Below, piece by piece: positions 1 to 12,431 of a stretch of DNA of 64,000 nucleotides; the first letter of the stretch is position 1; every line of letters begins with the position of its first letter. This stretch comes from Mangifera indica (taxonomy: Eukaryota > Streptophyta > Magnoliopsida > Sapindales > Anacardiaceae). The notes under the pieces were generated by a model. The model was not told the DNA's origin. It worked only from the letters and a program-made list of their open reading frames with translations, and searched no databases. Both the position numbers and the translations under genes were made by a program. The stretch is from NCBI RefSeq assembly GCF_011075055.1, contig NC_058143.1, positions 11,609,057 through 11,673,056 on the forward strand, read 5' to 3'.

Positions 1-55
1 GTTCGATTAACAGATATTCTATATAATTTCTTTCTTCGTCGCTAAACACGAACAG

Positions 56-1361
56 GGTGGCTTAAATTACTGGAAAAAATCTGTGCACGAGTAAGGGGTG
101 ACATCTTGAAAGAAAAGAGAAAGCATAAACTTGCTTTCAAACTAGCGGAGACACTGATAAAAAGATATTCTTCTTGGGATGAAATCATTCCGTTTGATAA
201 AGACCACTCTTCACAAGGAGATTATGAGCCAATCCCGTTATTCCTGGCGACTGAAAACGGAATAGTAGAAATTGTGAACAAGATACTGGAAGTATGTCCC
301 CAGCTAGTTGAGCATTGCAATGATCTGGGTCAGAACATACTGCATGTGGCAATTAAGCACCGTCAATATGAAATCTTCAATCATGTGAAAAATATGGAAA
401 TACCAATGACAAAGTTAGTCCGAAAGGTTGACAAAAATGGCTACACCATCTTACACCATGCTGCAGACATGAAAAGAGAGACTACAAAGCGTCACCTAGC
501 AGGACCTGTATACCAACTCCAGGAAGAGATAAAGTGGTACAAAGTAAGCCCCCTGGCTCTTTCTTCTACAAGATTTTTACCTAATAAACGTGTTTATATG
601 TAAGTTATGTTTCTATATATGCAGCGTGTAAAGGAGATCACGCCCGCCCACTACGCCATGTTTCGCAGCAAGAACGGAAAGAAGACTGGCGACGAGCTAT
701 TCAATTTGAAGCACAATAAACTACTCGTGCAAGCACAGACTTGGCTAAAAGGCACTTCTCAGTCTTGCTCTGCAGTGGCTGTTCTCGTTGCTACAGTGGT
801 CTTTGCAGCTGCGTACACTGTGCCTGGAGGTTTTAATGAACAGGGGTATCCAATTTTCCTCAACAGCACTCTCTTCTTGCTTTTCACAGTCATGGACGTT
901 TTTGCTTTGCTCCTTAACCTCCGTTGTAATGTTCTTGTCCATCCTCACATCTTCTTTTAAGTATGATGAATTCGTCCACCAACTCCCCCATAAACTCACA
1001 ATAGGCTTCACCTTGCTCTTCATTTCATTGGCTGCAACAATGATTGCATTCGCAGCAACATTATTGCTCATAGTTCGTTTGGAAAAGCGACATTGGACCA
1101 CCACTCTCCTTTATACTTCTGCATTTTTTCCTATCAGCATATTTGTGCTAATTAATTTTCCCATGTATGCTGCATTTGAGAATACTTTGCTCAAGTTGTA
1201 TCGTAGATTGTTTAAGATTTGGCGTGTCAGCTTCCAGACAGCGTTCCTTTGCAGACAAAGCAGCTCCCAAACAAACCGAATCGCACACGAAGCAGCTTGA
1301 GAACGATGGTCAATTGTCAGAGGAGACTGTTAACGATAATAAGCCCGAGCTCCCAGTCTGA
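56..1361 (+). pseudogene. Ankyrin-repeat/PGG membrane protein pseudogene, 3' half (block A copy)
   Basis: Two 3' exons of an ITN1/ACD6-like ankyrin-PGG gene; the 5' exons lie before the window. Exon 56-543 follows an acceptor at 54-55 and encodes ankyrin motifs such as GQNILHVAIKH and NGYTILHHAA. A GTAAG donor follows 543, and the last exon begins at 625 after ATGCAG. It encodes the PGG domain (AAYTVPGG) and its membrane helices. Against the intact copy at 30900-33415 it lacks 5 bases near 909, which brings a stop at 958-960. The following helices continue in another frame (LTSVVMFLSIL, then HWTTTLLYTSAFF). A net +7 change near 1215-1230 shifts the frame again before the tail that ends at 1361. 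It is therefore a recent pseudogene. In the family, PGG proteins act at membranes in stress and defence signalling. Confidence 0.88.
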
Positions 1362-1893
1362 CATTTATGTTAGTTGAGGCTGATAAGTGTATAAGACATT
1401 ACAAACTAGTATGACCCTGTTTTCATTATCCTGAGTTTCATCAAGTCAACAGTGAGTGTCAAATAAGAGAGTATTTTACTCTTGTTCTGTTAAAATTTTA
1501 TGTCAAACAAGAGAATATTTTACTTTTTGTCCTGATAAATTTTATGCAAGTACTAGGTTTTTTTTAAGAATATAAATTTAAAATATTTAATGTATTTTTA
1601 TCATGTTTAATAACATGCTTATTTTCCAAGTACCAATTGTCTCCATATATTAATTCATATACTGTGAATTTTATTGAATTCAATATTAGAGGCTTGTATA
1701 ATTTCTCCATGTAATACCACTTTCTTGTCTCCATTAGAATAATTAATTAACAGTACCAAATCAGATAATCATGTTTCTGAATCATTCAAACCCATGTATT
1801 ATTCACAAGTCTAAGAGAAGAGGATTGGTTTCCATCTAAGAGAACCAGAAAATTATGATAATATAAGTGAACTTATTAGGCGGGCTCATGGCG

Positions 1894-4330
1894 TTAGGAG
1901 AGAGCTTCCTTGATGAACACAAACACACTGCCTGCGTCTCCCCTGGAAATATGAAGCTCTTCACCCAGCTATGATGTTAGCAACCAAGACTGCACATCGC
2001 TGTTAGAGATTGAGATGAAGCTGTATCTTGGACTGGTAAAAAAGCCTTTCAATGGGGAAAGGTCAATCTTTTGTCCCAGAAATTCGTCATTGTCAGGTAA
2101 AACCATAGAGTCTGATATCATTGTTAGGTAAAACTATGGAGTCCGATATCTGAGGAGTCTCGATGATGTCTTCTTCAATCTCGATCTAAACACACAGAAA
2201 TGAAATGGCCAATTAGAGATGAACCCAGACTTACAAATCTGGACGCGAAACCTGCACACGCTTGGGACTTGGGACTTCATATTTGGCATTGGTACTAATG
2301 GAGGTTGCAGCCGATGGCCACACATATCCAAAGTCAGATTCTTAGATAGGGTTGGAGACATAATCAAGCTTAACTAATCCAAACTCGATTGTCAATTTGA
2401 CTCGAACGGCTCAAAACAAGCATAGTTTTGGTGAGTTCGAATCTAACGATTAATTTTGTACTCGAACTTGAGGGCTTTCAGCTCACTAAATTCTTAAGCC
2501 TAGAAGAGTTTGATTCAGCTACAACCGAAGAGTTCTAGTCCATTTTGACTCAGCTACATTACTATTACAGTCGAATTCCAGCTCAGTTCCTTTTAGACTG
2601 AAATTTGAGCGTAGCTTCTTCTAAATTGAACCAAACTCCAAGGTAATTTGAGATAAACTTGACTTGAATCCATCTCCTAATAAGGGGAATATCCGGGTAT
2701 GATCAAGGACCAGTTTATATTGTTTCGAATCCCAAAAAATCATCTGACGATTGACTAGCAAAACTCAAACTTAACTATAAAACAATTTAACTTTATATTT
2801 TATTGGCCAAAAGACTTATTTTCACTTAAGGTATAGTGAAAATTCAAAGTAAACCTTACTAACTATCTAAAACCTAAATACTCACCTATCCGTTAGTTTT
2901 GGCAATTACAATCAGAGGTAAATCCTCATTTAAAGATTTTTATTTAAATAAAGAAAAATTGATTTTATTTTAACCCCTTAGTTTTAAAAACTAATCATTT
3001 TCCCCTAGTTTATTTAAACAAACAAAAATTAATTTCTTTTTTCCCCCTTAGTTTTAAAAACTAACCATTTTCCCTTAACTCAAATTTTGAAACATTGCAT
3101 TTACACCCCCAAAAGCTTAATTCCATCTTTCCAACGGTCGTACTTTTAGCATTCCTCCTTGGCGACATCTCCCCTCCCTCCATGGTGATTTCCCAGAGTG
3201 GAAACCAACGAAAAACTGATTGAAATGGTCAGATTTTCTCACATGGATCTGTGCGATGCAACATTGTCTGATTGATTTGTGTGTCAATGATGAACTGATA
3301 GTTGCACGAGTTTGTATGATTTTTGCATAGATCTGTGTGAGAAAATCTAGCCATTTCAACCATATTTTTGGTGATTTTGGCATCGGGAAACCACTATGGA
3401 GGGACGGGAGATACTGTCGAAGAGAAACTTCATAAAGAACAGTGGCCGGAAAGATAGAATGAAGTTTTTTGGATGTAAATGCAATGTTTCAAAGTTTGAG
3501 TTAAACAAAAATGATTAGTTTTTAAAACTAAGGGGAAAAAAGAAATAACTTTTCTTTGTTTAAATAAAAAATTTTAAATGATAATTTTATCCTCGACTGT
3601 AATAGCCAAAACTAATAGATGTGTGAGTATTTAAGTTTCCAAAAGTTAACAAATATCACATTGGGTTTTCACTATACCTTGGGTGGGAATGAGTAGTTTG
3701 GTCTATTTTATCCGAACCACTCAATCTTGACTACCCAGTTTCAAATATGATATATCATCTTAAATAAATCAAAGATTCATATCAACTCAAGCACTAGCAA
3801 GCCATAAAAATACCCAATTTTTAAAACAACCAAATTCAATCCCTTCACCATAATTTTCCCACAAACCATAAAAGGGAAACAAGCACTTACGCAAGAATCT
3901 ATTTGCTGTTAAGCAAAGTTAACGCCTCAGTTGGTGCGGGAGTCGGATTCTTAGCTTCAAGATGTCTAATAAGATCAACGATCTCCGTTCTCGTTTCGCT
4001 AGTCGTTGTCAACCCGCGATCAGTCCCATAGAACGAATCAATTAACGCCTTCTTCAAGTTTTCAATTTCCGTCATTTCTACGGGCTTCTCCTCCTCTGTT
4101 ACGGCCACGGCGGCACCTTCGTCCTCCTTATCGGGATACCATTCGTCATAGTCCACGGCCCGAGCCACGAACACCGGCCTTGCGCTCAGCTACTTCTCAG
4201 TGATTCTCTGCGAAATTTTGATCGAGTTTAGAGGAAGAATCAAAGGCTTCACAGTAGTGAGATGCTGATGAGGTGCCGTTAAAGAAACGGTTTTGCATGG
4301 GAATTGGGTGAGTTGAGAGAGTGAAGCCAT
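1894..4330 (-). pseudogene. Fibrillin / plastid-lipid-associated protein pseudogene (block A)
   Basis: Exon 1 (4330 to 3891) starts MASLSQLTQFPCKT, a plausible plastid transit peptide, and continues with DSFYGTDRGL and EAKNPTPAPTEALTLLN, hallmark fibrillin text, to a GTAAG donor. Later exons are recognisable at about 2320-2235 (ATSISTNAKYEV, SPKRVQ) and 2195-1894 (TPQISDSIVLP, FLGQKIDLSPLKG, QSWLLTS, ISRGDAGSVFVFIKEA). Stops fall in exon 1 after ITEK, at the codon for the Trp of KWILA, and before LGEEL. The central exon is missing or unrecognisable, and an 899-bp element lies inside at 2805-3703. Family members coat plastoglobules and stabilise plastid lipids. The gene faces the ankyrin-PGG copy tail to tail. 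Confidence 0.85.
2805..3703. mobile_element. Hairpin-type non-autonomous Mutator-like element (GGCCAAAGG family)
   Basis: The left end is GGCCAAAAGACTTATT and the right end is the inverted AGTAGTTTGGTC. The flanks tattttatt (2796-2804) and tattttatc (3704-3712) form a 9-bp target duplication with one mismatch. The duplicate block has the uninterrupted site at 35586-35594, which is direct insertion evidence. The two halves are inverted copies, including an inner palindrome around 3220-3350 (TCTCACATGGATCTGTGC against its complement). A 9-bp duplication is the Mutator-superfamily habit. Confidence 0.8.
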
Positions 4331-4422
4331 TGACTCTTCAGTTTGTTGATTACAATGAGAAGTCTGTAAATAGACGAGCAGGCGATAGGCCAGAAATAGC
4401 ATGGGCACTAGGTTTTGTAACC

Positions 4423-6018
4423 GGCCAAAGGCCAAATAACTAGGTCCCACCCAATGTTTACTGAATTTACAAAGTCTCACCGATAAGTTTGAAAAAGCTA
4501 AACACTCACCCATTACCATATCTGTTAGTACATGTTAATATATTCTGTTAATTTTCAATTAAATTACTGATTTATCCCTAAATAAAAAATGATTCCCAAA
4601 TACTTAATTTTAACTCAAAGGACGTAAACCTATGTAAAACTTTCCTTCAATTTTTTTTTTTTCAAATGCTTGTTTTTTTTCCTATCTTGACTCAGCAGAC
4701 CCAGAAAATCTCCCCTCTTTGAATTTCCATCTCTGACTAAAATCTCCTTTCATAAGTTTTCCATACCTGTTTTTCTAGGTAACATATGTCAACATCCAAT
4801 TGACAGATTAATCATCATCCCAGACATGGTGGACTGTTGTAACTGTTGATGGTCACCAAACCGGAAAGAAAGATGAAAAGATTGTGAGAAATGGACAAAA
4901 GCGTGGAACTGTGGAAGTGGTATAAATATGGAGGTGGGTGAAAGGAAACTTTCTTTCCCTTTTTTTCATATAAATGCTTGAATTTCCATCTCCAACTTTC
5001 TTTGAATTTTTTTTCTAGTCGAAGATGAAAATTCAAAGAGTCAAGAAAGGAGAAATCAAGCATTTAAAAAAAAAAAATTGAAAGAAAGTTCAATGTTTGC
5101 TAGATGGATTTACGTGCTTTGAGCTGTAATTGAGTATTTGGGAATCATCCTTTGAATAAGGGTAAATCAGTAATTTAATTTGAAAACTAACAGAAGGTTT
5201 GACAGATATGAGTGATTAGTGGGTAATTGGGTTTTCAAACTGAACAGGTGGAAATTGTCATTTCAGGTGGGAGCCAAAACGCTATTCCCAACCTAGGTTT
5301 AGCTTTAATATACTTTTATTCACTAATTTTTGAAAATTCAAATGTCCATCTATTTGTTAAATTTTACCATTATTATCAGGAATAAAATCATTTAGCTAAA
5401 AATTAAAAAAAACTAAAATTTTATTACATTTTCTACCGTAGTTTAAAAATTTAACAATTTTTCTCTATTCAAAGTTTGAAAAGTGTCAATTTCCTCAATG
5501 AATTTTTTTTCTTCTTCTCTTGAATGACCATTCATCACCTTCGGCCGTCAGCTCTCTCCCTCCTAGTCACTCTTCCTTCTCTCTTCAATCATCTTTATCT
5601 TCAACAAAGACAATTAGAGAGGGAAGAGAGAATAACGGGAGAGAGAAAGCTAATGATCAGAGAGAACGAATGGTTGCAAAAGATAAAGATTTAGAACTAA
5701 AGAGATGAATTTAAAAAGCTAGGGGGCAGTTGTATACCACAAAAAGATAAAAGCTTGCAAACCTTGACTTGAGGGAGGGGAGAAACTCAACTTTTAAATT
5801 TGGAAAATATAAGATTGGAAGATATAAATATAAAATTTAAAATTTAAAGATAATCCTAAAATATAAGTTTCAATAAAATTTTTAAATCATTATTTAATTC
5901 TGATAATAATAATAATACTTAATAAATAAATATATATTTAAATTTTTATCAGATAAATAAATATTTAAATTTTTTAAAATTAATGGGATATAACCCGAAT
6001 TTACACAAAACCTTGGCC
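4423..6018. mobile_element. GGCCAAAGG-family element with a second member nested inside
   Basis: The outer element starts GGCCAAA at 4423 and ends CCTTGGCC at 6018. It aligns with 36315-37021 in the duplicate block. A second inverted-repeat element of about 840 bp (about 4430-5273) starts GGCCAAATAACTAGGTCCC inside the outer left end. Its arms repeat as complements (TGATTCCCAAATACT near 4590 and AGTATTTGGGAATCA near 5133). The outer target duplication (tttgtaacc / ttcgtgata) has decayed. The edges of the inner element are approximate. Confidence 0.65.
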
Positions 6019-6590
6019 TTCGTGATATCTCGATGTTGTCTAGATGAAACTTTGGGACGAGGACTTTGTCCTTGGACACAATGGTTTTGTTTCGTGAGAT
6101 TGTGAGGGTAATATTGGGTTTAGAAGGTTGATGTCCAAATGGGTTGGATTATTGACACGTGGATGTTAAATTGAGATTTGATGTAAGGAACGATTTGTAT
6201 TTTATTCAGAATTAGTTGGCATGTAACAACACAATCATGTTGCTTTTGTGAGAAAAAATTAAGGTCTAGAATTTTCTTTTCCGATTGGGCAACAGAATAT
6301 CCTGCTAGTTAGTGTGACATAAATTTAAATCAAATTAAACTCAAATAAAAACTTACTCAAGCTTGATTTAAAATTCAAATAGAGAATTTGAGTTTGATTT
6401 GATCAAATGGTGAACATTAATTTTATAAATGATATTGAATGGTAAAAAAAAATAATAATAAGAAGAAGATGATCACTAAAAAAAACTGTTGAAAAAAAGG
6501 GAAAAATCTTATAAAAAAGAAGAAAGAGTTTCAACAAGCCTTTGAACTCATATTAAGCTATCAAATTGTAACTTAATCTGTACTCAACTT

Positions 6591-6829
6591 TGGAAAAGCC
6601 ACATTGGACCACCACTATCATTTATACTAGTACATTTTTTTCTCTTAGGATTTTTACACACACAATTTCCTATTTATGTTGCAATTGAGAAAACTTTACT
6701 CTTAAGTTGTATCATAATTTGTCTAAGAATCTGCATGTCACAAAGCCTCCACTACACATTGCAACTTTAGAACGAGGTCAATTGTCTAAGAAGAATCTTA
6801 ATCATAACAAGGCGAGCTCCCTAGTCTGA
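6591..6829 (+). pseudogene. Ankyrin-PGG C-terminal relic
   Basis: About 240 bp match the end of the PGG exon: the codons for GKPHWTTT.IYT, then FEKTLL and the basic tail, closing at a TGA in a context shared with the copy at 14919. The frame is broken several times. It is duplicated at 37570-37782. It marks a second, mostly deleted cassette downstream of the fibrillin pseudogene. Confidence 0.7.
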
Positions 6830-7324
6830 GGGATTTATATAAGTTGTCCTAAGGCTAAATAAAGGAGGATAATATGTCTCTAATCCAATAGATATTACAA
6901 ATGAGAGGAAATTCTGTTTGACCAAGTTAAGAATAAGTGTCAAATAAAAAAAAAATTTAGTCTGTTCTAATATAATTTTATGCAAATGATGGGTGTCTTT
7001 TAGATGGTATGTTATGTTAAGTCTATAAATTCAAAATATTTAATCTATTTTTACGATGATTCAATAAGATTTTTAGTTTATTTTCCAAATATTAATTCTC
7101 TTCATATATTAATTTTTGTCATTTGTTTATTTTAGAAACTTCTATTGAACTCAGTATTAGAGGCTTGTATAATTTCTACATATATATTTCAACTTCTATT
7201 CTCCAACTGAATAGTTAATCAATAGTACCAAATCATACAATCATGTTTTTGAGTCATTCAAACCCAAGAATTATTACTCAAATCCAAGAGAAAAGTAGTA
7301 TTCATATAAGGGAACTAGAAACTT

Positions 7325-7390
7325 ATTGGGCGGATTCATGGCGTTAATGGAGACCTTCCTTCCTTGATAAAGTATTTTTTGAACACAAAC
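7325..7390 (-). pseudogene. Fibrillin 3' tail scrap
   Basis: The complement reads like the end of the fibrillin last exon (an FIKEGS-like run, then sequence matching 1894-1930). It stands between a PGG relic and an OVATE relic, the same order as elsewhere in the cluster. Only tens of bases remain, so the call rests mostly on position and on similarity to the 34340 copy. Confidence 0.5.
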
Positions 7391-7400
7391 CCATGAGTAT

Positions 7401-7667
7401 AGAAAGGCAAGAGGCAAGACGCAAAGAGACAGTGAAGGGATCACTAAAGTTATTGCATGGTAGCCATAGAAGAGTCCTCTTATGATCCGAGAGAAGAATT
7501 CAGAGCCTTCATGGTTGAGAAGATATTGGCAAAATGGATTGAAGAAGCCAAATATCTTTGAAGGCTGTTGAATTATTATATGTCCATGAATTCCAAGGAG
7601 CATTATGGGATTATTCTTGAGGTTTTTTATGGCGTTTGTATTAGTTTGTTTGGTAAATGCCATTAAG
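7401..7667 (+). pseudogene. OVATE family protein pseudogene, C-terminal domain (block A)
   Basis: The sequence parallels the better-preserved copy at 23111-23751, starting at the RERQEARHK segment and running through the OVATE domain (EDFR.SMVE, then LLNYYMS.NSKE), but frameshifts and stops break it. OVATE proteins are plant transcriptional co-repressors acting with TALE homeodomain factors. Here only the 3' part survives. The matching duplicate is at 38367-38651. Confidence 0.7.
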
Positions 7668-7859
7668 ATTATTTTTAAAATTAATTTAGAAACTATAGCC
7701 CTATTTTTCAATAAGCATGCATGCTTGTAAGAATATTATTACCAATTTTGTAATTATAACTCAAAGAATGACCTTATATATACTTTCAATTATATTATAA
7801 TGATATTGTACTAACTAATTTGTTATTTTTTATAATTAGATTAGATTACCACTTCATCT

Positions 7860-8540
7860 ATAAGTTACGATGCACATGGCTCTCAAACTTGTAATAGTTA
7901 AGATAAGAATCTTAATATATAAAACATTGTTTATGTATCCCATCAATAACCACCTTTGAAGCATGCTTTACTTATGGGTTTGTGTTCACTATCTCCCTGA
8001 TATGAAGAATAAGTTATAACACATTTTCCAATGACTATGTGTCAATCCACAAAGTTACAAAACTCGTAAGCAGTTAAGATGTGAATTTTAATAAATAAAC
8101 ACATTATTCATATGCCTAATTGGTATTTATTTTTGAAAGCATGCTTTACTTATAGGTTTGTGTTCATTGTCTCAGTAGCATGGAGAATAAGTTATTTTGC
8201 ACTTTCCAATGAATATGTGACAATGCACACAAGTCCAAAACTTGTAAGTGGTTAAGATAAGAATTTTTACATATAAACACATCATTCCGATGCCCCATCG
8301 GTATCCACCTTTGAAAGAATGCTTTACTTATAGGTTTGTGTTTACTACCTCACAGACGTGAAGCACAAGTTATTATTAACGCCTTTTTCATAGGTCCCAA
8401 ACTTGTAAGTTGTTAAGATAAGAACCTTAATATATAAACACATTATTCATTTGCCCATCAATATCCACTTTTGACAGCATCCTTTATTTATGGGTTTGTG
8501 TTCAATGTCTTATATACATGGTTATAAAGTATTTTTTAAT
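7860..8540. repeat. Four-copy tandem repeat, period about 176 bp
   Basis: The anchor TTAAGATAAGAAT-like begins at 7898, 8074, 8252 and 8413. Each unit then has a TATATAAACACATTATTCAT-like run, a GCTTTACTTATAGGTTTGTG run and a GAATAAGTTAT run. Single units of the same sequence are scattered through the cluster (for example near 12060, 23950, 24530 and 28130), so this looks like local amplification of cassette spacer DNA. Confidence 0.8.
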
Positions 8541-8559
8541 GAATATGTTTCATTGAGTT

Positions 8560-9001
8560 TTAATACTTATTGTTGGGATTGACAATCAAGGGACTAAATG
8601 TATGACTTACGAAGACATGCGAAATGACTCTAATATTATTATTGCTAACATTCATATTTAATAAATTGGCCCACTATTGGGATATTGTCCGTTATGGATA
8701 CACAATCCATTGCTTTTGAACATATGCAAAGTGTTGTTCTTTAACGATTTAGGATCCCACAGACTACTAAGCTACTCTTGTCTTAGCAAGACTACGTATT
8801 GTGGATGTTCATACATACTCAATATATCTCCCATGTTTTACCTATATGAGATTTGTCTTGAGATGTTATAAAGTAGTCCAATTTTGGGTGAATCCAATTA
8901 TCGGTTTATTTCTAATTCATTTGATTATAAACTATTAATCATCTTTTATGTTTATTATACTTTCACAATAGTAAAAATAAGAATGAACTTTATTTTTATT
9001 G
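8560..9001. other. AT-rich spacer without recognisable gene
   Basis: Spacer sequence that resembles the flanks of other cassette copies (GATTATAA...ATCATCTTTTAT...TTTATTATA motifs). I see no coding signal; the short frame at 8677-8871 has no recognisable content. Confidence 0.5.
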
Positions 9002-9990
9002 CAGGGTTTTGAAAACCAGACGGACCGGCCAGTTTACTTGGTTGAACCAGATAACAGCTACAAGTTTGGTCCAATTTACTTTATAAACTGGGTTAATTAT
9101 TGATTCGATCAAATTTGGTCAAAATTGACGAACTGGATGAATCGGTTGAAACCGGCAGAACTAGGTTTAACCAATTTGCATTTAATATACATTTTTGTCA
9201 ACGTGATTGCGAGCCCTAACTTGTAAAACTTATCCCCCTTTTCATATTTTGCGCATTTTGGAACAGAGGCAGGGGCTTCAGTTCTTCATTTCAGTTCTTG
9301 TAAAACTTATCCCCCATTTGGAACAAAGGCGGCAGCTTCAGTTCAATTTGGAACAAAGGCAACGTGGTTGTCTGCCAATGGAAATCTTGCCCCGTATTGC
9401 AACTGCACCTCCCTCTGGTTGCAGAGAGATGCCAAATAGCCCAAATTGTACAATTTAAAATTGGGAAGTAAGCTGAGTTGTCTCTGCTGCTTTGTTATAG
9501 AAACACTCATTTTTGAAAATTCCTAGCAACATATATAGTTCTATAGAATGCCACACTTCTAAGATCCCATCTTTTATTCTCATCATTAAACTGAGGCCCC
9601 CATCCATGATAACACTTCAAGCGATATATCATAAGTGTTATATAGTTTTTTTTTTTTTTTTTAATATGAAGAGTGGTTGGAGCATCCATGTGTGAATTAT
9701 TTGATTAAGATATTTTAAATTGTTTTTTTGTTTTGTTTTGTTTAGGTTCTTTTTAATGAATTGAAATTTATGTTTCAAAGAAGCAAATATATCTTCTTGT
9801 TGTTGATGATTGTACACATTTGTTTTTAATGAATTCACATGGATTATGTTTAAAACATGTACTAAATTATTGATATTATTTAATAAATTCATTATAATTT
9901 GATAATAGGTTGAATTGGTCAAACCAGTTAGTCGAATCATGAACTAATAAAATAATCGGTTCAATCACTGATCCGGTTTTAAAGACCTTA
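9002..9990. mobile_element. Probable non-autonomous element ending GGTTTTGAAAACC...GGTTTTAAAGACC
   Basis: The stretch breaks cassette spacer that is continuous in other copies (ATGAACTTTA...TTATATTCTCACTA). Its left end, GGGTTTTGAAAACCAGAC, is partly inverted at the right end (GATCCGGTTTTAAAGACC). Inside are short direct repeats of ATTTGGAACAAAGGCGGC-like text at about 9250-9365. I find no transposase. A 3' fragment of the same family is at 40425-40480 and possibly one at 15400. Superfamily unknown. Confidence 0.5.
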
Positions 9991-11580
9991 CTTTATTATA
10001 TTCTCACTAATAGTATCAGCGGGCTTTATCAATTATCTAAGCCAAGTAACAATACTTAGCATCCTCAAGTAATGTGGGATGTTTATATATATTCAATATT
10101 TTTCTCATACTTTATTAATATGAGATTTGTTTTGGGATATGAATTATAACACTAATAAAACTATGCATACATATTTTGAATATACAAAAACAATACACAA
10201 ATGATATATCATCGTGCGATTGAGTAATTTTGAATTAAAGAGAAAATAACATTCAAACACATGATTACACATCATTTATATATCTATTTTGTATATTCAA
10301 AATATATACATATAATATTACTCATTACAACGTAACCCAATTTTGAGAATGATCAATATCTTTTTATTTGTATTATATATACTTTCATCATAGTAAAATA
10401 AGAATGAATTTTATCTTTATTATATTTCTTTAGCCCATGAAGAATCTCAACCATAGGGGCATTCAAGTGAGCTCGTAAAACTCTCCACTTCTACGTATTT
10501 GTATTAGCAAATTGTTAATATTTTACTAATCCTTTTTTTATAAATATGTCGAACTATACCAACATTTACTTTTATTTTTTAATAAAATGAACCAAACACT
10601 TATATTTTTCTATTGAAAGAATTTAACTTTTAAATTTTTCTATATAAAGGACTAAATTTTTAGTATTTTTTTATTAAAGATACCAAATAAACACAATTAA
10701 TATTGTTTGTTCAATGAAAAAAATCTAAAAGCTTGATTTAGGAAAATTTAAAAGTTCAGTTCCTTCAATAAAAAATTTGTTTTAAACGTTAAAATTTAAA
10801 AAAACTGAGGTAGCTAGGTCAATGAGGGCTAATGACCCTATTGTCCCATCTAACTTATTATATATTTATAGGATAACATCACTTAGAGGTATCCAATAAT
10901 GATATACTAAATTTTGTTTTTTTGTTCCACTGAAAAGACTAAATTTTCAAAGTTTACTATATAAATTATCAAACTTTCAAATTTTAATATTAAAATAACT
11001 AAATTTTTACTATTTTTTATTTAATGTATCAAACTAATCACTATGCTACTAAAATAAAACAAAATCAACAACACTACTTATGTTTGTTTGGTACATTTAA
11101 TAAGATTTACCAAAAGTTTGGTTTTTTAATAGAACATTTTGAAAATTTACTTTATTTAATAGAAAATTTTGTTATTTCAATTATTTGAATAAAAAAATTA
11201 TAGATCAATTCCTATAAATATTTCAACAAAACTATGTACAATTAGTTATGAGTATTTAATTGGGCACCTAAATGATGTGTTACAATGTGATTGCATATTT
11301 TAAATTAAGATAAAATATTATTTAATCATATAATGACAGATTATCTAGATACTTAATTGAATACTCAAAACTAAATACACAATGTAGTACTCAAGTATAA
11401 TTATCTCTATAGTTATTTAATTTTGCTAAAGTTTTATTAACATTGTATTGGTATACAATGCTAAAATTCTTTTGTCTGAGACAAAATTTAAAGTGATTTT
11501 TTTAAGCTCAGCAAATTTTTCATTAATTATTTTTTGAAATAATTTTGGCCTTCTGTTAAATTAGTTTACTTTAGCTTCGA
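9991..11580. other. AT-rich cassette spacer, leader-like
   Basis: Matches the upstream regions of the other ankyrin-PGG copies: AATCTCAACCATAGGGGCATT near 10443, AGGATAACATCACTTAGAGG near 10870, and TTTTATTAACATTGTATTGG near 11435. There is no coding potential beyond short chance frames. Confidence 0.55.
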
Positions 11581-11810
11581 CTACTTCAACTGAAGCAAGT
11601 AGCCAGAATAGAACTGTATCCTCTATATATAAGGCATGCATGTGAAGCCAACCGACCAAAATTTTCTATTCTGTCACTCTATAGCATGAAATTTCAATCA
11701 GAAGGCTTCATGGACTCCATGTTTTTTTTTAAATTTTTTTGTTCACGGACTCCATGTTACTTTCCATATTAGCCTAATGATAATCAATTAACAATACAAA
11801 TATTCCCTAT

Positions 11811-11935
11811 TTGGCTTCCAATCTTCTTCCTCCAGCCTTATCTAATCTCTTGAAGATATGTGCTTATGCTTTTAAGCTCAAAGACATAATCATGTTTGAG
11901 CTGACCCGCTTGCCAAATTTTATCAATCATGTATC
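11811..11935 (+). pseudogene. OVATE-gene N-terminal relic
   Basis: The frame reads (L)ASNLLPPALSNLLKICAYAF, then FELTRLPNF, with TTG where a start ATG would be expected. The same region heads the OVATE pseudogenes at 23111 and 58568, where this frame is shifted. A TATA-like CTATATATAAGG lies near 11621, in the upstream segment shared with those copies. The rest of the gene is absent. Confidence 0.5.
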
Positions 11936-12431
11936 ATTTTTATCATATTTTCATCACCTTTTATCTTATATATACTTTCAATCATATTATATTGATATTG
12001 TTTTATTATTTCTTTTTTATAAATAGAATCAGTGGCCACTTTGTCTATAAAACATGATGCATAAGGATCTTTAATACACAAACATATTATTCATTTACCA
12101 CATTTGCTTTATTTATAGGTTTGTGTTTACTGTTTCACATATATGAAGAACAATTATAACATTTTTCCTAATGACTATACGTTATTTAGCTTTATTTTTA
12201 TAAGAGACTAAGCATATCAACCGATTCAATATTAAAATATTGTATGCTTAAACACATAATTTATCACAGTTTAACTTTTAAACTTGATAATCCAAAATAT
12301 GTACACGTTTTGATAGTTTAAGCGCTAACAAATTAATAAACTAGTTTTGTTTTTATCATCTTTAAGCTATGTAAAATGCTCATACATATTCAACATATTT
12401 TCTGTACTTTGTCAATGTGAGATATCTCTTA

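Larger units (their letters stand above)
1..7850. repeat. Block A: segmental duplicate of about 32.0-38.8 kb
   Basis: The order ankyrin-PGG 3' exons, fibrillin pseudogene, GGCCAAAGG-ended element, second PGG scrap and OVATE scrap is the same in both blocks, with long near-identical stretches. Differences are insertions: A has an 899-bp element at 2805-3703 that its partner lacks, the partner has a MITE at 33860-34311 that A lacks, and only A has the element nested inside the one at 4423. Confidence 0.85.

Noticed and set aside
3117..3383. Minus-strand open frame of 88 codons
   Set aside because: It lies in the palindromic centre of the hairpin element at 2805-3703 and has no recognisable domain.
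5520..5708. Ser-rich 62-codon frame
   Set aside because: Low-complexity text of the hairpin element's central CTCTCC/GAGAGA arms, also seen at 36590-36720.
7860..8540. Possible CRISPR-like repeat series
   Set aside because: The repeats are contiguous 176-bp tandem units in plant DNA, with no constant short repeat and unique spacers.
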